A stretch of 39,483 nucleotides of DNA from an uncultured Oscillospiraceae bacterium (GCA_947581795.1 CANPVS010000018.1:1-39483), one strand, 5' to 3'. Counted from the first letter of the stretch, positions 28,544 to 39,124 are shown. Numbers and translations are program-made. The notes: generated by a model from the letters alone, not told the origin.

Positions 28544-31090
28544 TCAGGGGTCGGCGGCGATGGCGGCGCGGATCACGTTGGCGGCGCAGAACTGAAGGTC
28601 CGCCAACGTGAGGCGGAAGCCGTCCGCGGCCTCGCCGGTCTTCACGGCTTTCACGATGTCGTCCACGTTCTTCTGGCAGCCGGGCATCTGGATGTCGTTG
28701 CCCGCGTAGACACACCCCACGGAGGAGGAGATGGGATAGCGGCTGTGGCCGCCGGTCATATCCGGCATCTCCTGGGAGGTGAACCAGTCGGTCATGACCA
28801 CACCCGTGAAGCCCCACTCGTCCCGGCAGGCGGCCTGGAGAAGGTCGTAGCCGTTGGCGGTGTGCACACCGTTCAGAAGGTTGTAGCTGGTCATGATGGC
28901 GGCGGGCTTGGAAGTGCGGACGGCGATCTCGAAGCCCCGCAGGTATATCTCCCGGATGGCCCGCTCGCTGATGTGGGAGTTGGTGAAGTAGCGGTTGTCC
29001 TCCTGGGAGTTGGCGGCGAAGTGCTTCAGGGTGACGCCCCGGCCGGGGTGGCTCTGTACGCCCCGGGTAATGGCCGCGGCGGCGGCGCCCGCGATGAGCG
29101 GGTCTTCGGAGTAATACTCGAAGTTCCGCCCGCACAGGGGATCCCGGTGGATGTTCATGGCCGGGGCCAGCCACAGGTCCACGCCGAAGGCCTCCATCTC
29201 CTCGCCCACCATGGACCCCGCCTGCTCCAGCAGGGCCGGGTCCCAGCTCATAGCCAGGGACCAGCCGATGGGGATGGCGGTGCAGTACTGATAATAGGTG
29301 TCGGAGTTGGTGTCATCGTACTTGGGGTCGAAGGGGATGACCATGTCGCCCATGCGCCTGCCGCCGGGGAGGATGTTGCCTGCCTTGTCGGCCTTGAACA
29401 CCGGCTGGAGGCGGAGACCGGCGGGGCCGTCGGCCATGACCATGTTCTTCACGCCCCGGCTGGCCTTGATGACGGAGCTGGTGTCGCCCGCCGCGCCGGG
29501 GACGGCGTGGGAGGCGTTGCCCACGATGGAACTCTCAAACCGCAGGGTGCCCACGCACAGCTCCGCCATCTCCTCCACGGTGAGCTGGGCGGTGAGCTCC
29601 TCCACGGTGCAGCGGCCCGCCTTCACGTCCCCGGCGGTGAGCTTTCCTTTGCCCGGGTCGGCATAGGGCTTGCGGGGACCCTGATAGGTGAAGGTATGGG
29701 TGGGGATGGTCCAGGGGTCCACGGAAACCTGGGGCAGGAACGGGTCCGGCGCCGCGTCGTCGGCGGGGGGCGGGGTCAGCTCCCGGAGGCCGCCCGCGCC
29801 GGGGAAGAGGTTTTTCGCCTGGGCGGTGACCACCGTCTCCGCCAGGGTCAGCACCGCCGCGGGCGCGGCGGCGCGGCTGTCATGGCCCACCCGGAGGGTA
29901 TATACCCCCTTGTCCAGCACCCAGGCGGCCCGTTTCTCGTTATAGGAGGCTATGTCCGCGAGAGCAAAGGCGAGGGTCACCGTCTCGCTCTCCCCGGGGG
30001 CCAGCTCTTTCGTCTTTTGGAAGGCGGCCAGGACCTGCCAGGGCTTGGGCACGTCGCCCTCCGGGGCGGAGACGTAGAGCTGGACCACCTCTTTGCCGGG
30101 CCGGCTGCCGGTGTTGCGCACCGTGACGGGCAGGGCGATGGTCCCGTCCTTCACGGAGACGCCGCCGGAGGTCAGGGAGAAGGTGGTGTAGGAGAGGCCG
30201 TAGCCGAAGGGGTAGAGGGGCTCTTTGCAGAAGCTGTCGAACCAGCGGTAGCCCACGAACACGCCCTCGGTGTAATACTCGTCGTCCACGTCCCCGTCGT
30301 TATGGCTGAAGGCGGCCGCGGCGGGGTAGTCGGCGTAGGTCCTGGCCCAGGTGTCCGTAAGCCGGCCAGAGGGATTGACCTTGCCCAGCAGCACGTCCGC
30401 CAGGGCGTCGCCGCCCACGTTCCCCAGCTGGCCCATGAGCAGGATGGTGCTGACGCCGGGGATGGCCCGGAGTTCGGAGACGTCCATGACCCCGCCCACG
30501 TTGAGCACGGCGATCAGCTTTTGATAGGATCGGCCCAGCAGCTCCAGCTGCTCTTTCTCCTCGTCGTAGAGCAGGTAGTCGCCCCGCTTGTTGAAGCGGT
30601 CCGCGCCCTCCCCGGAGGTCCGGGAGATGACGTACACGGCGGTGTCCGCCTCCGAGGCGGCGATGTCGTCGGCGGTAATGGGGCAGGGGGCGGGGATCTG
30701 GAAGGGATGGGAGAACACCACCAGGAATTCGCTCATGCCCTGCTCTTTCGCGTAGGCGGGGACCCAGAGGCGGTAGTCCTCTTTGGCCTGGGCGTGGCGG
30801 GCGTCCTGCCGGTCCAGCCAGGGACCGGTGGTCACGTCAAAGCCCGCCCGGGCAAGGCCGTCGGCGATGTTCACGTCGCTGCGGACGTTCACGTCCCCGG
30901 AGCCGGTGCCGCCCCGGACGGTCTGGCGGGCGCCGTTGCCGTAGAGGGCGATCTTCCCCGGCCCGGCCAGGGGCAGGGTCCCGTCGTTTTCCAGCAGCAC
31001 GGCGCACTGGCCCGCGATGGCGCGGACCAGGGCCATGTGTTTCTCCTCCCGGGCCGACAGGGCCGGGTCCTTCGTGGCGTAGATGTGCAT
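28544..31090 (-). CDS. Glycoside hydrolase family 3, domain-permuted (beta-glucosidase type)
   Basis: An 848-residue GH3 enzyme whose domains are circularly permuted. The GH3 C-terminal domain comes first (about 20-250; GTGSGDVNVR at 61-70). Next is the fibronectin-III-like domain (YPFGYGLSYTTFS onwards, about 285-400), and the catalytic (alpha/beta)8 barrel is last (about 495-790). The nucleophile is D768 in VVMTDWF, and the likely acid/base is E161 in SRTSGEGADR. The substrate-binding loop LCGRNFEYYSEDP and the KHFAANSQEDNR motif are intact. The same order is known from some rumen and gut clostridial beta-glucosidases. There is no signal peptide, so it is cytoplasmic. It is the last gene of a three-gene operon, with AAGGAG before ATG 31090, 18 bp after the esterase. 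It probably splits imported oligosaccharides; the exact linkage is not readable. Confidence 0.9.
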   Translation of the reverse strand: MHIYATKDPALSAREEKHMALVRAIAGQCAVLLENDGTLPLAGPGKIALYGNGARQTVRGGTGSGDVNVRSDVNIADGLARAGFDVTTGPWLDRQDARHAQAKEDYRLWVPAYAKEQGMSEFLVVFSHPFQIPAPCPITADDIAASEADTAVYVISRTSGEGADRFNKRGDYLLYDEEKEQLELLGRSYQKLIAVLNVGGVMDVSELRAIPGVSTILLMGQLGNVGGDALADVLLGKVNPSGRLTDTWARTYADYPAAAAFSHNDGDVDDEYYTEGVFVGYRWFDSFCKEPLYPFGYGLSYTTFSLTSGGVSVKDGTIALPVTVRNTGSRPGKEVVQLYVSAPEGDVPKPWQVLAAFQKTKELAPGESETVTLAFALADIASYNEKRAAWVLDKGVYTLRVGHDSRAAAPAAVLTLAETVVTAQAKNLFPGAGGLRELTPPPADDAAPDPFLPQVSVDPWTIPTHTFTYQGPRKPYADPGKGKLTAGDVKAGRCTVEELTAQLTVEEMAELCVGTLRFESSIVGNASHAVPGAAGDTSSVIKASRGVKNMVMADGPAGLRLQPVFKADKAGNILPGGRRMGDMVIPFDPKYDDTNSDTYYQYCTAIPIGWSLAMSWDPALLEQAGSMVGEEMEAFGVDLWLAPAMNIHRDPLCGRNFEYYSEDPLIAGAAAAAITRGVQSHPGRGVTLKHFAANSQEDNRYFTNSHISERAIREIYLRGFEIAVRTSKPAAIMTSYNLLNGVHTANGYDLLQAACRDEWGFTGVVMTDWFTSQEMPDMTGGHSRYPISSSVGCVYAGNDIQMPGCQKNVDDIVKAVKTGEAADGFRLTLADLQFCAANVIRAAIAADP

Positions 31091-31108
31091 GGTCAGGTCT
31101 CCTTATGT

Positions 31109-31978
31109 TCACATGTGGGCGCGGAAGAACGCGCACTGTTCGTCGTTGCAGGCGATGGCCTCGGGGGTGCGGATGGCGATGTGGAACACGTGGGCCATGT
31201 GCTCCTGGCCCTCCCGGCCGTAGAGGCGGTACTCACAGGGCACGCCCTGAGCCTTCAGGGCATCGCACAGCAGCGGCGCTTGTTCTCTGAGAAAATCGTA
31301 CCAGGCGGTCATCACCAATGTGGGCGGGAAGGCGGGAGTGATGTGGGCCAGGGTGTCCACCAGGGGCAGCTTTTCCCGGGCATTATCGCCGAAATAGGCC
31401 CGCATGGTGGCCTGGCTCAAACTCCCCTCGGACCCGTCGAACTGGTAGTGACCGCAGTGGAAGGCGGCGGCCCGGACGGTGAGCCTGGGCAGGGCAAAAT
31501 CATACATGGCCCCGAAGGAGGGATCCGTGAGCATGGCGCAGTACTGGGCGCCCAGCTGGCCCCCGGCAGAGTCGCCCACCACGAACAGGTGGTCCGTGTC
31601 CAGGTGGTACTTAGGCCCCTGCTCCGCCACCCATGTGAAGGCGGCGTTCACGTCCTCCACCGCCGCGGGGAAGGGGTCCTCCGGCGCGAGGCGGTAGTTG
31701 AAGTTCACCACCGCGAAGCCCCGACGGGCAAGGTCCATGCAGTAGTACTGATACAGCTCCTTGTCCCCGTAGACCCAGCCGCCCCCGTGGACGCTGACGA
31801 TCACGGGAAGAGATTTGTCCTCCGTTCCCTTGGGACGGTACACGTCCAGGGTGTTCCAGCGGCCGTGGGGGCCGTAGGGTATGTCGTTCATGCGGGCCAC
31901 GTCCGGGGGCGTGGTGAGCCCCTTGTCCCGCTCGGTGTCGCTGGCGCTCCATTCGGCGCGGATGTCCAGATAGTCCAT
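31109..31978 (-). CDS. Alpha/beta-hydrolase, acetyl-esterase-like (HSL/GDXG family)
   Basis: A 289-residue carboxylesterase. The oxyanion motif HGGGW (64-68) and the nucleophile elbow GDSAGG (135-140, Ser137) define the hormone-sensitive-lipase-like family. The probable acid is D228 (AWYDFLREQ) and the probable base H263 (HMAHVFH). No signal peptide is present. It lies between two GH3 genes (13 bp after the upstream one, 18 bp before the next) with GGAGG seven bases before ATG 31978. The context suggests removal of acetyl or other ester groups from the oligosaccharides hydrolysed by its neighbours. The substrate is inferred from context only. Confidence 0.88.
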   Translation of the reverse strand: MDYLDIRAEWSASDTERDKGLTTPPDVARMNDIPYGPHGRWNTLDVYRPKGTEDKSLPVIVSVHGGGWVYGDKELYQYYCMDLARRGFAVVNFNYRLAPEDPFPAAVEDVNAAFTWVAEQGPKYHLDTDHLFVVGDSAGGQLGAQYCAMLTDPSFGAMYDFALPRLTVRAAAFHCGHYQFDGSEGSLSQATMRAYFGDNAREKLPLVDTLAHITPAFPPTLVMTAWYDFLREQAPLLCDALKAQGVPCEYRLYGREGQEHMAHVFHIAIRTPEAIACNDEQCAFFRAHM

Positions 31979-31991
31979 ATGACAGCCTCCT

Positions 31992-34403
31992 TTAATCTAT
32001 TTTCAATATGAGTTCCAGCACCCGGCGGGCGCAGGCGGCCAGGTCGTCCCGGCTTATGAGCCCCATGTCCAGGGCCTTTTCCAGCCGCTCCGGGTACCCG
32101 GCGGCCATCTTCACGTCGTTGCCCGCCAGGACCTCCTTGTAGTGCTCGCCCCGGTTCCACCAGTCGGTCATCACGAGACCGGAAAAGCCCCACTCGTCCC
32201 GGAGGATGTCCGTGAGAAGCTCCCGGCTCTCGGAGGCCCGGCGGCCGTTGACGATGTTATAGGCGCTCATGACGCACCAGGGGTCCGCCTCCCGGACCAC
32301 GATCTCGAAAGCCTTCAAATACAGCTCCCGCAGGGCACGCTGGGACAGGCGGGAGTCGGAGTTTTTGCGGTTGGTCTCCTTGTCGTTGCAGGCGAAGTGC
32401 TTCACCGCGGCGGCCACGTTCTTCGACTGGATGCCCCGGACCGTGGCGGCGGCCAGTTTGCCCGCCAACAGCGGGTCCTCGGACCAGTACTCGAAGTTCC
32501 GGCCGCACAGGGGACTGCGGTGCAGGTTGATGGCCGGTGCCAGCCAGATGGAGATGTTGTTCTCCTTCACCTCCGCGGCGGCGGCCGCCCCCACGGCCAG
32601 GGCCAGGTCCTCGTCCCATGCGGAGGCCAGGAGGGTGGCGCAGGGGAAGGCGGTGGTGCGCACGCCGCACTCCGGGATGAGCCGCAGGCCCGCGGGGCCG
32701 TCGGCGGTGGTGACGGTGGGCACGCCGTAGTCGGGCAGGTTCCCCATGCCGAAGGTGTTGGATACGCCGGTGTTGGGCTGGCCGCCCGCCAGGTGGATGA
32801 GCAGTTCGTCGGGAAGCTGGGCGATGAAGTCGTCCAGGGAGAGCTTTCCCTCCGCCACGTCGGACAGGGGCCTCGCCCCCTCCGCCAGGGGGCGCATGAG
32901 AAGCCGCCGGGGCAGGACCCGGACGGCGGGGGTCATGGCCTCCAGCTCCCGGGCATCCATCTTGGGCAGGGCGCTCTCGTCCGGGTCCACGGCGGGAGCC
33001 GCCGGGAGGGACTCCCAGGTCCCGTCCGCCAGCAGCCTCTTTTCCAGCCCCGAGGGGGCCAGCCGGCTTTGAAGCTGCAGGACCACCCGGTCCGACAGCT
33101 GTTCGTATGTATAGCGGAGCGCCTGGGCGGCCCGGACATCCCCGCCCAGATAAAAGCGGTAGGTCCCGGCCTCCAGGACCCAGGCGAAGGCCTGTACCTT
33201 GCCCAGATCGTCGAAGCTGGCCATGTCGGTGACGGGGAAGGCAAGGTCCATCTCCTCGCTCTCGCCGGGAGCCAGTTCCTTCGTCTTTTGGAACGCGGCC
33301 AGAATGCGGGCGGGCTTTTGCAGCCTGCCCCGGGGGGCGCCGTAATAGAGCTGGACCACCTCCCGGCCGGGCCGGGAACCGGTGTTGGTCACCCGTACCG
33401 CGACACGGATATGGCCCTCCGCCTCGTCGGCGGAGAGCATATCTATGGAGAACGCGGTATAAGACAGGCCGTAGCCGAAGGGGTAGCAGACCTTTTCCCC
33501 GGCGCCGGGGAGGGTCTCAAAGTACCGGTAGCCCATGTAGACGTCCTCGGTGTAGTCCACGTGGAAGGGAGAGGCGTGGAAGCCCGCGGTGGAGGGCCAG
33601 TCCTCCAGGGAACGGGCGAAGGTGTCGGGCAGCTTCCCACAAGGGGTGGCTTTTCCCAGCAGCAGGTCCGCCATGGCCCCGCCGCCCTCCATGCCGCCCT
33701 GCCAGGCCAGCAGCGCGGCGCTTATCTTATCGTTATCGCAGAACCAGGAAACGTCCACCGGGCCGCCCACGTTCAGCACCAGCACCACCCGGTCGAAGGC
33801 GGCGCACACGGCGTCGATCATGGCGGTCTCGGCGTCGGAGCGGTAGAAGTCCCCCCGGGGGAAGAGGCGGCCGGCCAGCTTGGGCATGGTCATCTCGTGG
33901 CCCCAGGGATTGTACTCATCCTCATACTCCGCGTCGGACCGGTCCCAGCCCTCGCCGGAAAAGCGACTCAGGACGATGACGGCTGTATCCGCCGCCTTCC
34001 GGGCCCCGGCCAGCAGCTCCGCCGGCAGGGGCGGCTCCGCCATCATGCCGGGCTGGTCCCCGGCGGCATACCGGGCGGTCACATAGTCCCGGTAGTAGTC
34101 CGCGAGAGGCTCGCAGACGCGCACGCCCTGCTCTTTGAGACCGTCATAGAGACCATGCACATATACCGCGGTCACGTCGCCGCTGCCGCCGCCGCCCTTC
34201 ACGTAGTCGAAGCTGCCCTTGCCGAACAGGGCCAGGGTCCCGGCCGGGTCCAGGGGCAGGAGAGAGTTTTCGTTTTTCAGCAGCACCATGCCCTCCCGGG
34301 CGGCCCGCCGGGCCAGGGCGGCGTGGGCGGGGCTGGCGGTCACCCAGCCCTCCTCCGAGAGAGGTAGGTTGGGCTGGAACAGCGCGCGGGTCCATTTTTT
34401 CAT
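31992..34403 (-). CDS. Glycoside hydrolase family 3, domain-permuted (paralogue)
   Basis: An 803-residue GH3 enzyme with the same permuted order as the gene at 28544-31090: C-terminal domain first (GGGGSGDVTAV at about 70-80), fibronectin-III-like domain, then barrel. The nucleophile is D747 in LVMTDWW and the likely acid/base is E151 in SRFSGEGWDR. The two enzymes share many blocks (for example NLHRSPLCGRNFEYWSEDP here) but differ in the loops, so they probably have related but different substrates. Start: ATG 34403 follows AAAGGAG (34415-34409). An upstream in-frame ATG at 34529 would run through the promoter region and was rejected. It is the first gene of the glycosidase/esterase operon, divergent from the sensor genes, and has no signal peptide. 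Confidence 0.9.
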   Translation of the reverse strand: MKKWTRALFQPNLPLSEEGWVTASPAHAALARRAAREGMVLLKNENSLLPLDPAGTLALFGKGSFDYVKGGGGSGDVTAVYVHGLYDGLKEQGVRVCEPLADYYRDYVTARYAAGDQPGMMAEPPLPAELLAGARKAADTAVIVLSRFSGEGWDRSDAEYEDEYNPWGHEMTMPKLAGRLFPRGDFYRSDAETAMIDAVCAAFDRVVLVLNVGGPVDVSWFCDNDKISAALLAWQGGMEGGGAMADLLLGKATPCGKLPDTFARSLEDWPSTAGFHASPFHVDYTEDVYMGYRYFETLPGAGEKVCYPFGYGLSYTAFSIDMLSADEAEGHIRVAVRVTNTGSRPGREVVQLYYGAPRGRLQKPARILAAFQKTKELAPGESEEMDLAFPVTDMASFDDLGKVQAFAWVLEAGTYRFYLGGDVRAAQALRYTYEQLSDRVVLQLQSRLAPSGLEKRLLADGTWESLPAAPAVDPDESALPKMDARELEAMTPAVRVLPRRLLMRPLAEGARPLSDVAEGKLSLDDFIAQLPDELLIHLAGGQPNTGVSNTFGMGNLPDYGVPTVTTADGPAGLRLIPECGVRTTAFPCATLLASAWDEDLALAVGAAAAAEVKENNISIWLAPAINLHRSPLCGRNFEYWSEDPLLAGKLAAATVRGIQSKNVAAAVKHFACNDKETNRKNSDSRLSQRALRELYLKAFEIVVREADPWCVMSAYNIVNGRRASESRELLTDILRDEWGFSGLVMTDWWNRGEHYKEVLAGNDVKMAAGYPERLEKALDMGLISRDDLAACARRVLELILKID

Positions 34404-34439
34404 GGCGTCTCCTTTCTTGGGAGAAAACATATTTATAAC

Positions 34440-34468
34440 AGTATAACGTCCCCGGAAGGGAATGGAAA
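34440..34468 (-). promoter_or_regulatory. Possible promoter of the glycosidase operon
   Basis: On the minus strand: TTTCCA (34468-34463), a 17-bp spacer and TATACT (34445-34440), giving a leader of about 30 nt. The -35 is poor, as expected for a promoter that needs an activator, but the call is tentative. Confidence 0.4.
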
Positions 34469-34470
34469 GG

Positions 34471-34501
34471 GGTATTTTTTCCGCGGCGGTATATTTTTTC
34501 C
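34471..34501. promoter_or_regulatory. Direct repeats upstream of the glycosidase promoter
   Basis: TATTTTTTCC occurs twice, at 34473-34482 and 34492-34501, 19 bp apart (close to two helical turns) and each preceded by GGTA. The pair lies just upstream of the weak -35 box. It is a candidate site for a dimeric or cooperative regulator. Confidence 0.35.
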
Positions 34502-34551
34502 ACAGGGCGGCGCAGGCGACACTTTGCATTAAGTTTTTAACGCGGTTTGTG

Positions 34552-34584
34552 TTATAGAATCAAAACAAATCTACATTCTATAAT
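34552..34584 (+). promoter_or_regulatory. Inverted repeat overlapping the -10 of the sensor operon (candidate operator)
   Basis: TTATAGAAT (34552-34560) and ATTCTATAA (34575-34583) are perfect 9-bp inverted repeats with a 14-nt centre. The right arm overlaps TATAAT (34579-34584), a good -10 with no clear -35. The site is well placed for repression or autoregulation by the ribbon-helix-helix protein encoded 31 bp downstream. Confidence 0.55.
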
Positions 34585-34614
34585 GTGTTAAACTACAGGA
34601 AGGGCCGAGGAGAC

Positions 34615-34797
34615 ATGGAGAAATTCATTATCACGCCCAAAGAGGATAAATCCGTCACCATGACCATCCGCATCGACCGGGCCGTCCAGGAGCGGTACAA
34701 CGACCTGTCCGCCCGGACGAACCGCTCCCGCAACGAGCTCATCAACATGGCGCTCCAGTTCGCCCTGGAGCACATGGAGATCCAGGAACGGGACTGA
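34615..34797 (+). CDS. Small ribbon-helix-helix DNA-binding protein (CopG/Arc type)
   Basis: A 60-residue protein. TMTIRIDRAVQERYNDL gives a beta-strand and first helix, and TNRSRNELINMALQFALE gives the turn and second helix, the ribbon-helix-helix pattern of dimeric repressors. Start: ATG 34615. AGGAAGGG lies ten bases upstream and AGGAG two bases upstream. A GTG start at 34585 would add ten residues outside the fold and sits on the predicted transcription start. The gene is followed after 15 bp by the sensor/GGDEF gene, so the two are probably co-transcribed. No toxin gene is adjacent, so it is unlikely to be a classical antitoxin. Target sites are unknown; the inverted repeat at 34552-34583 is a candidate. 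Confidence 0.75.
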   Translation: MEKFIITPKEDKSVTMTIRIDRAVQERYNDLSARTNRSRNELINMALQFALEHMEIQERD

Positions 34798-34812
34798 CCG
34801 GGGGGAGAGGGT

Positions 34813-36714
34813 ATGTACCACGACAACAAGATCGCCATATTCGTCTCCCATCTCTACGGGGACTATCAGCGCCAGGTGTGCCAGGGAGCGGTGGACCGGG
34901 CGGCGGAGTACGGCTACCGCACGGAGATATACTGCTCCAACGACGGGGAGGACCTGGGCGAGTATGTGGCCCAGGAGAACGCCATCCTGCGCATCCCCGA
35001 CTTCCGGTTCCTGGACGGGGCGGTGTTCGTCTCCGGCCCCTATGTGGACCAGTCCCTCCGGGAGCAGATCACCGCGGAGCTGAAGGCGCAGAAGATACCG
35101 GTGGTGGAGATCGCGGATTATGACCTGCAGTTCCCCGCCGTGGTGCTGCAAAACAGCGAGCTCTTCTCCGACCTGGCAGAGCACCTGGTCACGGTCCACG
35201 GCGCGAAGCGCATCTGCTACCTGGGGTTCAAGCCCCAGCGGTATTTCTCCGACCAGCGCTATGACATCTTGAAGGGGTTCATGGCGGAGCACAGCCTGCC
35301 CTTCGGGGAGGGGGACGTGTACTTCTGCCAGGACGACCCGGCGGATTACGCCGCCGCTTTGCACCACTTCACCGCCCAGGGCACGCCGGACGCGGTGATG
35401 TGCTACAACGACCATGTGGCGGTCCGCTTCTGGGAGGCGGCCCACCGGGAGGGGTATGTCATACCAAAGGACTTTGCCCTCACCGGCTGCGACCGGGACG
35501 AGGAGGGGCAGAACATGGACCCGCCTCTCACCACCATCACCTTCCCCACCCGGGAGGTGGGGGCGGCGGCCGTCACGGCCCTGATGGACGAGATGCACGG
35601 CGGGGCCCGGCGGGTGACCACCGTCCGGGCGGAGCTGGTACCGGGGGGCACCTGCGGCTGCGGGCGGGCGCCGGAGGGCAGCGCGTTTTTGTACCGGCGG
35701 AAGCTGTCGGACCGCATCGATAGGACGGAAAGCGTGCTCATGGACTCCATGCACATGGCGGCGGAGCTGAGCCGTGCGCCGGACGTGGACGCGGGCATGG
35801 ACGTGATCGAGCGGTATATCCGCGCCGCCGGGGATTACAGCGACTTTTATCTCTGCCTCTATCCCCACTGGGACGAGCCGGCGGAGTACCTGCGGGAGCT
35901 GGCGGGGGTGTCCGGCGGGGAGGAGCCCCGGGAGGAGGACGTGCTTTTGAAGCTTGCCCTGCGCGGGGGCCGGAGGCTGCCGGAGTGCTCCTTCCAGCGG
36001 GAGAGGCTCCTGCCGGACTACATCCAGCGGGACTCCGACGCGGCCTACATCGTCTCGCCGGTGTTCTTTGGCAGCCATTTCTTCGGCTACCTGGTCCGGG
36101 CCTTCCGGGACAACCGGCTGGATTACAAGTTCCTGGACGTGCTGTGGCTGACCAACATCGCCCAGTTTTTGCAGAATATCTTTGAACACCGCCGGCTGCA
36201 CGCGGTGAGCCGGCAGCTGGAGAGCATCTACACCAAGGACAGCGTCACGGGGCTTTATAACCGCCCAGGCTTTCTGAACCGCCAGGGCACGGTCCTGCGC
36301 TCCGTGGAGGGCAGGGTCGTGGCGGCGGCCATGTACGACGTGGACAGCCTCAAGGAGATATCCGACCACTTCGGCCACAAGGAGGGGGACTTCGCCCTGC
36401 TCACCGTGGGCCAGGCCCTTCGGAAGATCTACCGGCAGGAGGACCTGTGCGCCCGGTTCGAGGGGGACGAGTTCTACGTGCTGGCCAAGGCGGACAGCGA
36501 GGCCGAGGCTGCCCGGACCGTGGAGCAGGTGCGAAGCTATCTGGAGAACTTCAACAAGCTGAGCGCCAAGCCCTACCGGGTGTCCGTGAGCGCGGGGCTC
36601 TTCTGCCGGCCGGCGGAGGAGGTCACGGAGCGGGACCTGGAGGACATGTTCGCCCGGGCCGACGCAGACCTGCGCCTGGCCAAGCGGGAGAAGCCCGGGT
36701 CGTATTTGAGATAA
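34813..36714 (+). CDS. LacI-type sugar-sensor / GAF-like / GGDEF signalling protein
   Basis: A 633-residue cytoplasmic protein. Residues about 5-285 resemble the ligand-binding core of LacI/GalR regulators (KIAIFVSHLYGDYQ at the start, DAVMCYNDHVAVRFWEAA, then FALTGCDRDEEGQ), but without the N-terminal helix-turn-helix and hinge. A GAF-like middle region follows (about 300-450). The C-terminal GGDEF domain begins at DSVTGLYNRPGF (476). It keeps the metal Asp (D509), the I-site R541-Q-E-D544 at the usual spacing, and EGDEF (550-554), but the usual Asn of the INDxxGH motif is Ser517. It may make or only bind c-di-GMP. There is no transmembrane helix or signal peptide. It follows the ribbon-helix-helix gene by 15 bp and diverges from the glycosidase operon, so the ligand is probably a sugar. 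Confidence 0.85.
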   Translation: MYHDNKIAIFVSHLYGDYQRQVCQGAVDRAAEYGYRTEIYCSNDGEDLGEYVAQENAILRIPDFRFLDGAVFVSGPYVDQSLREQITAELKAQKIPVVEIADYDLQFPAVVLQNSELFSDLAEHLVTVHGAKRICYLGFKPQRYFSDQRYDILKGFMAEHSLPFGEGDVYFCQDDPADYAAALHHFTAQGTPDAVMCYNDHVAVRFWEAAHREGYVIPKDFALTGCDRDEEGQNMDPPLTTITFPTREVGAAAVTALMDEMHGGARRVTTVRAELVPGGTCGCGRAPEGSAFLYRRKLSDRIDRTESVLMDSMHMAAELSRAPDVDAGMDVIERYIRAAGDYSDFYLCLYPHWDEPAEYLRELAGVSGGEEPREEDVLLKLALRGGRRLPECSFQRERLLPDYIQRDSDAAYIVSPVFFGSHFFGYLVRAFRDNRLDYKFLDVLWLTNIAQFLQNIFEHRRLHAVSRQLESIYTKDSVTGLYNRPGFLNRQGTVLRSVEGRVVAAAMYDVDSLKEISDHFGHKEGDFALLTVGQALRKIYRQEDLCARFEGDEFYVLAKADSEAEAARTVEQVRSYLENFNKLSAKPYRVSVSAGLFCRPAEEVTERDLEDMFARADADLRLAKREKPGSYLR

Positions 36715-36730
36715 AACGATGGCAATGTAA

Positions 36731-36963
36731 AAAGCCTCCCTCTGACGAGGGAGGTGGATTGGCCGTTAGGCCAAGACGGAGGGAGAGACAGATTATTTCC
36801 CTCCCCCAGTCTCGTCGTCGGAGCACGCGCTGCCAGGTCTCCCTTCGCCGCAAGCGGCAAAGCTCGAGTGGCCCGCGGCTCCTCCTCTTCCCCACGCGAC
36901 CCGCTACGCTGGGCTCGCGCGGGGGCCCCAAAAGGCGCTGACAGCCCCCTCGTCCGAGGGGGC
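36731..36963. repeat. Intergenic palindromic repeat element with several hairpins
   Basis: A non-coding element between the sensor gene and the recombinase, containing four hairpins. They are CCTCCCTC-TGAC-GAGGGAGG (36735-36754), TTGGCC-GTTA-GGCCAA (36759-36774), GGAGGGA/TCCCTCC (36778-36804) and GCCCCCTC-GTCC-GAGGGGGC (36944-36963). The first and last hairpins are similar and bracket the element. Its form is that of a dispersed REP- or MITE-like repeat; the first hairpin may also end the sensor transcript. Only one copy is in the window, so dispersal is not shown here. Confidence 0.6.
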
Positions 36964-36994
36964 GTCATAAGACAGTACAATATCGTATTTTGGG

Positions 36995-39124
<2,130 letters not shown>

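Noticed and set aside
34588-36378. Minus-strand frame of 596 codons opposite the sensor/GGDEF gene
   Set aside because: Shadow of the plus-strand gene, which has clear sensor and GGDEF motifs.
36447-36941. Plus-strand frame of 164 codons running from the GGDEF gene into the repeat element
   Set aside because: Alternate frame of the GGDEF coding sequence extended into non-coding hairpins.
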